From assembly GCA_046091165.1 (NCBI GenBank), contig JBJTBE010000063.1, forward strand, positions 1 through 6,728: a DNA stretch of 6,728 bases, read 5' to 3'. Positions 5,394 through 6,728 of this stretch are shown one piece after another. Each line of letters begins with the position of its first letter. Positions within the stretch are counted from its first letter, which is position 1. Made by a program: the position numbers and the translations under genes. Below the pieces are notes generated by a model. The model had not been told where the DNA came from. It was given only the letters and a program-made list of their open reading frames with translations, and did not search any database. The stretch comes from F1-60-MAGs163 sp046091165 (GTDB lineage Bacteria; Actinomycetota; Thermoleophilia; Solirubrobacterales; Solirubrobacteraceae).

Positions 5394-6728
5394 TCAGCCT
5401 TCGTCCAGGAGCTTCTTCTTCTCGGCCTCGAACTCGGCCTCGGTCAGCGCGCCGCCGTCCCTCAGGGCCACGAGGCGCTCGAGCTTGTCCATCTTCTTGT
5501 CTTCCTGGCGGACGGTCTTGTCGGCGCTGGCCCGCTCCTTGACGTCGGAGGCGGCGGATGAGGCCTTCTCCTTCACCGAGCGTCCCGCGCCGGCGATCGC
5601 CGCCCCGGCGCCGCTGAACTTCGCCTTGAGCCCGTCGCCGTCGAAGCGCGCGTCGGGAGATTCGCCCGAGGACTGCTTCCACAGCCCCCAGGTGCCGAGC
5701 ACGGTCAGGGCGATGAAGATGAGGATCGCCCACCAGTTGCGGGTGGCCGGGATCGGGCCCCAGAGCAGGAAGAGCAGGAGCAGGATGCCCGTGGTCAGGA
5801 AGGCGATCTCGGGACGTTCATTGAACATCGGGGCCAGCCGGCGCCGGAAGGCCACCGCGGCCTTGGCCTGGCTGCCGATGAAGCCGGCGATGGCAAAGAT
5901 CACGCCGAGCACGATCGACTGCACGGCCAGGTCGCCCAGGAGCGAGCTGGTGATGTTCCAGGCGCTGGTCGCCGCCGGCTTGATCGAGGTATCGGTGACC
6001 AGCGAGTTCACGATCTCCGTGCCGGCCGAGTCGCGGATGACGATCACCGCCAGGCCCGCGAGCACCAGGCCGGCGCCGACCTCCCCGAGGACGCGCCCGC
6101 GCCGCCCGGAGGCGAGCCAGACCGCGAGCACGAAGAAGAGGATCGCCAGGATCGTGGAGATCACGGCGACCGCCTTCAGCGCCCTGGCCACGTTCTGGAT
6201 CTTTTCCAGCTCCTGGGACTTGACGATCGGGACGACGGCCGAGTCGGGCGGCAGCTTCTCGGAGATGCTCGCCGGCAGCCCGACCCTCTGGCTTATGCGC
6301 TGGAGCGCGGCGCCGAGGTCGAGCGTCACCTGACCGTTCTGGGTGCTGATCGTCTGGCCGCCGCCGTCGAGGATGGTGACGATCTCCGAGTGGGCGAGGT
6401 TGGTCGCGTCGGAGAGGATGCTCTCGATCGCCGGCTGGCCCAGGGCGGCGATCGCCGCCTTGTCGATCAGGTCACGCGCGCCGGCCGCGGCCACCGGGGC
6501 CAGCGGCTTGAAGTTCTCGGGGAGGACCTTCTCGATCTCGGCGGGAACGTCGACGTTGTCGTAGAGCTGGTCGACGAGGTAGGTGCCCAGCGCGGTCTGG
6601 ATCTGGGGGTTGGCCAGGAGCTCGGCGCTGGTCCTGTTCCACGTGGCGTTGTCGAGCGCCTGGTCGCGGGCCCAGACCGAGATCATCGAGACGATCGCCA
6701 GGATGGTCCCGAGCACGAGGAGCACGCG
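5394..6728 (-). CDS. Large membrane protein with extracytoplasmic domain and C-terminal SHOCT domain (5' end outside window)
   Basis: The frame is open to the window edge. The first in-frame start, GTG at 6725-6723, would leave TM1 with no cytoplasmic leader, so the true start is probably beyond 6728. Counting from that GTG (443 residues): TM1 1-18; extracytoplasmic domain about 20-180, beginning VWARDQALD; TM2 184-205; basic loop SGRRGR; TM3 213-231; outer loop 232-264; TM4 265-284; basic inner loop with FRRR; TM5 309-324; TM6 331-350; cytoplasmic tail 351-443. The positive-inside rule fits throughout. The tail has an Ala/Gly/Lys-rich, probably helical stretch (366-400) and then a SHOCT-type helical hairpin (413-442) with the typical LRDGGALTEAEFEAEKKKLL. 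SHOCT is a short domain found at the ends of many bacterial membrane proteins, thought to act in oligomerisation or recruitment. Similar actinobacterial proteins are uncharacterised. It is the first visible gene of the run, ending 4 bases before TLP1. Confidence 0.82.
   Translation of the reverse strand, partial: RVLLVLGTILAIVSMISVWARDQALDNATWNRTSAELLANPQIQTALGTYLVDQLYDNVDVPAEIEKVLPENFKPLAPVAAAGARDLIDKAAIAALGQPAIESILSDATNLAHSEIVTILDGGGQTISTQNGQVTLDLGAALQRISQRVGLPASISEKLPPDSAVVPIVKSQELEKIQNVARALKAVAVISTILAILFFVLAVWLASGRRGRVLGEVGAGLVLAGLAVIVIRDSAGTEIVNSLVTDTSIKPAATSAWNITSSLLGDLAVQSIVLGVIFAIAGFIGSQAKAAVAFRRRLAPMFNERPEIAFLTTGILLLLFLLWGPIPATRNWWAILIFIALTVLGTWGLWKQSSGESPDARFDGDGLKAKFSGAGAAIAGAGRSVKEKASSAASDVKERASADKTVRQEDKKMDKLERLVALRDGGALTEAEFEAEKKKLLDEG
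5398..5402 (-). promoter_or_regulatory. Ribosome site for the TLP1 gene, inside the end of the upstream gene
   Basis: On the minus strand GAAGG (5402-5398) lies eight bases before the GTG at 5389. It overlaps the last sense codons of the SHOCT-protein gene, whose TGA (5396-5394) sits between the ribosome site and the start. This supports the GTG start and suggests translational coupling of the two genes. Confidence 0.6.

Larger units (their letters stand above)
1645..6728 (-). other. Probable operon: SHOCT membrane protein - TLP1 - MMPL transporter
   Basis: Three minus-strand genes follow one another with gaps of 4 and 46 bases and no visible terminator or strong promoter between them. The 46-base gap (3856-3901) holds only the weak MMPL ribosome site and an 8-base palindrome (GCCCGGGC). 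Co-transcription is therefore likely. The promoter must lie beyond the right edge, and further genes may precede these three. The grouping suggests a shared envelope-lipid task, but this is gene-order inference only. Confidence 0.65.

Overview
The window is very GC-rich, and its real reading frames end almost every codon in G or C. With the gene families present, this points to a high-GC actinomycete. A lineage such as Thermoleophilia/Solirubrobacterales is plausible but is inference. There are no tRNA or rRNA genes, CRISPR arrays, insertion sequences or phage genes. The stretch looks like ordinary chromosome carrying lipid- and membrane-related genes.

Layout, left to right: (1) the last ~54 codons of an unidentified + strand gene (to 166). 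(2) A minus-strand short-chain dehydrogenase/reductase (176-928), converging on the first gene with a 9-base gap. (3) A 134-base divergent intergenic region (929-1062) holding an 18-base perfect palindrome. (4) A + strand six-helix DUF308/HdeD-like membrane protein (1063-1635) behind a consensus Shine-Dalgarno. (5) Converging on it, again with a 9-base gap, a minus-strand run of three genes. In transcription order these are a large membrane protein with a C-terminal SHOCT domain (6728-5394, 5' end outside the window), a thiolase-like protein of the TLP1 type (5389-3902), and an MMPL/RND-type lipid transporter (3855-1645).

The three-gene run is the most informative part. The SHOCT and TLP1 genes are separated by 4 bases and the TLP1 and MMPL genes by 46, so they are probably co-transcribed. 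The TLP1 protein keeps the thiolase fold signature but seems to lack the canonical catalytic Cys and His positions. It may therefore bind or carry an acyl-CoA or other lipid rather than perform thiolysis or condensation. Next to a transporter with both proton-relay Asp-Tyr pairs, the simplest hypothesis is a lipid-handling and export unit, with the SHOCT protein as a membrane partner or stress element. This is inference from gene order. No wholly new system is evident; the operon and the intergenic palindrome are the items most worth following up.
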